DNA from: Planctomicrobium piriforme
GTDB taxonomy: Bacteria > Planctomycetota > Planctomycetia > Pirellulales > PNKZ01
Reading direction: 5' to 3'
NCBI GenBank assembly: GCA_945877965.1
Contig: CAMCTH010000275.1
Span: 1-6,536, forward strand
DNA: 6,536 bases
Below, piece by piece: positions 6,232-6,536 of the stretch (the first letter of the stretch is position 1; each line of letters opens with the position of its first letter). The position numbers were made by a program, and so were the translations under genes. The notes beneath the pieces are model-generated. The model was not told where the DNA came from. It worked only from the letters and a program-made list of their open reading frames with translations, and did not search any database.

Positions 6232-6536
6232 ATGAGCTACGCCGTCGTCTTGCGCGAATTGCATCGTATTCATATTCAGCTCAGCGACCTGCGCGAACGG
6301 CGCGATCGCGGCCCGAAGCAAATCAAAGCCCATGAGCTGAACGTCGCCAAGACAGAAGCCGAGGCGACGCGGCTGAAGAACGAGCACAAGGCGTTCCGCG
6401 TCGCGGCCGACCAGAAGCAGTTGCAGTTGAAGAGCAGCGAAGGCAAGATCATCGACCTGCGCGTGAAGCTCAATCAGGCCAAGAACAATCGCGAATACGA
6501 AGCGCTCAAGAATCAGATCGCCGCCGACGAAATGGC
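6232..6536 (+). CDS. CT398/CdsZ-like coiled-coil zinc-ribbon protein, 3'-truncated
   Basis: The frame is open from ATG 6232 to the window end, giving 101 residues of a highly charged helical protein (MSYAVVLRELHRIHIQLSDL at the start). It fits the N-terminal coiled-coil hairpin of the C4-type zinc-ribbon family (PF02591; chlamydial CT398/CdsZ). The most telling part is LNQAKNNREYEALKNQIAAD near residues 80-99, the conserved 'K.N.EY.AL..EI' turn region of this family. The C4 zinc ribbon itself would lie beyond the window, so it is not seen. A weak GGAG (6216-6219) lies 12 bases upstream of the ATG. Members are usually about 240 residues. Chlamydial CdsZ is reported to bind sigma54 (RpoN) and type III secretion parts; whether that applies here is unknown. 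Generic coiled-coil proteins are the alternative. Confidence 0.8.
   Translation, partial: MSYAVVLRELHRIHIQLSDLRERRDRGPKQIKAHELNVAKTEAEATRLKNEHKAFRVAADQKQLQLKSSEGKIIDLRVKLNQAKNNREYEALKNQIAADEM

Noticed and set aside
1..6536. Defence system, prophage, insertion sequence or CRISPR array
   Set aside because: No transposase, integrase, nuclease, toxin-antitoxin pair, repeat-spacer array or terminal inverted repeats were seen, and almost all of the sequence is accounted for by ordinary chromosomal genes.

Overview
The window looks like chromosomal housekeeping DNA from a GC-rich bacterium, most likely a planctomycete (Pirellulales-like). The clues are the composition, a secreted DUF6807 protein, a primase followed directly by the primary sigma factor, and a coiled-coil/zinc-ribbon protein of the kind common in the PVC group. 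The phylum call is inference from gene content and protein flavour; no marker proves it. All six genes lie on the + strand.

Layout. Bases 2-667 hold the 3' part of an EamA/DMT-type membrane transporter. A YqgE/AlgH (UPF0301) protein follows 35 bases later (703-1254). A secreted DUF6807 ('PmoA-like') protein abuts it (about 1261-2319). These three are so closely packed that they could share a transcript. A 113-base gap with a small hairpin and a possible promoter leads to dnaG (2433-4304), the replication primase, which has a very strong Shine-Dalgarno site. After 102 bases containing a 16-base palindrome and an overlapping sigma70-like promoter comes rpoD (4407-6062), the primary sigma factor. 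A textbook intrinsic terminator (6142-6175) closes this part. An extended -10 promoter sits directly against the terminator and precedes the last gene, a CT398/CdsZ-like coiled-coil zinc-ribbon protein (from 6232), cut by the window end.

How the genes fit together. dnaG and rpoD form a version of the classical macromolecular-synthesis cluster (rpsU-dnaG-rpoD in enterobacteria), here with no rpsU directly upstream. The first three genes have no evident functional link with each other or with dnaG-rpoD.

I found no defence system, mobile element, CRISPR array, tRNA or rRNA, and no convincing new system. The points most worth a second look are the palindrome over the rpoD promoter, a GC-rich hairpin-like insert in the 3' end of dnaG, the sigma-factor/CdsZ neighbourhood, and the fused terminator-promoter after rpoD.
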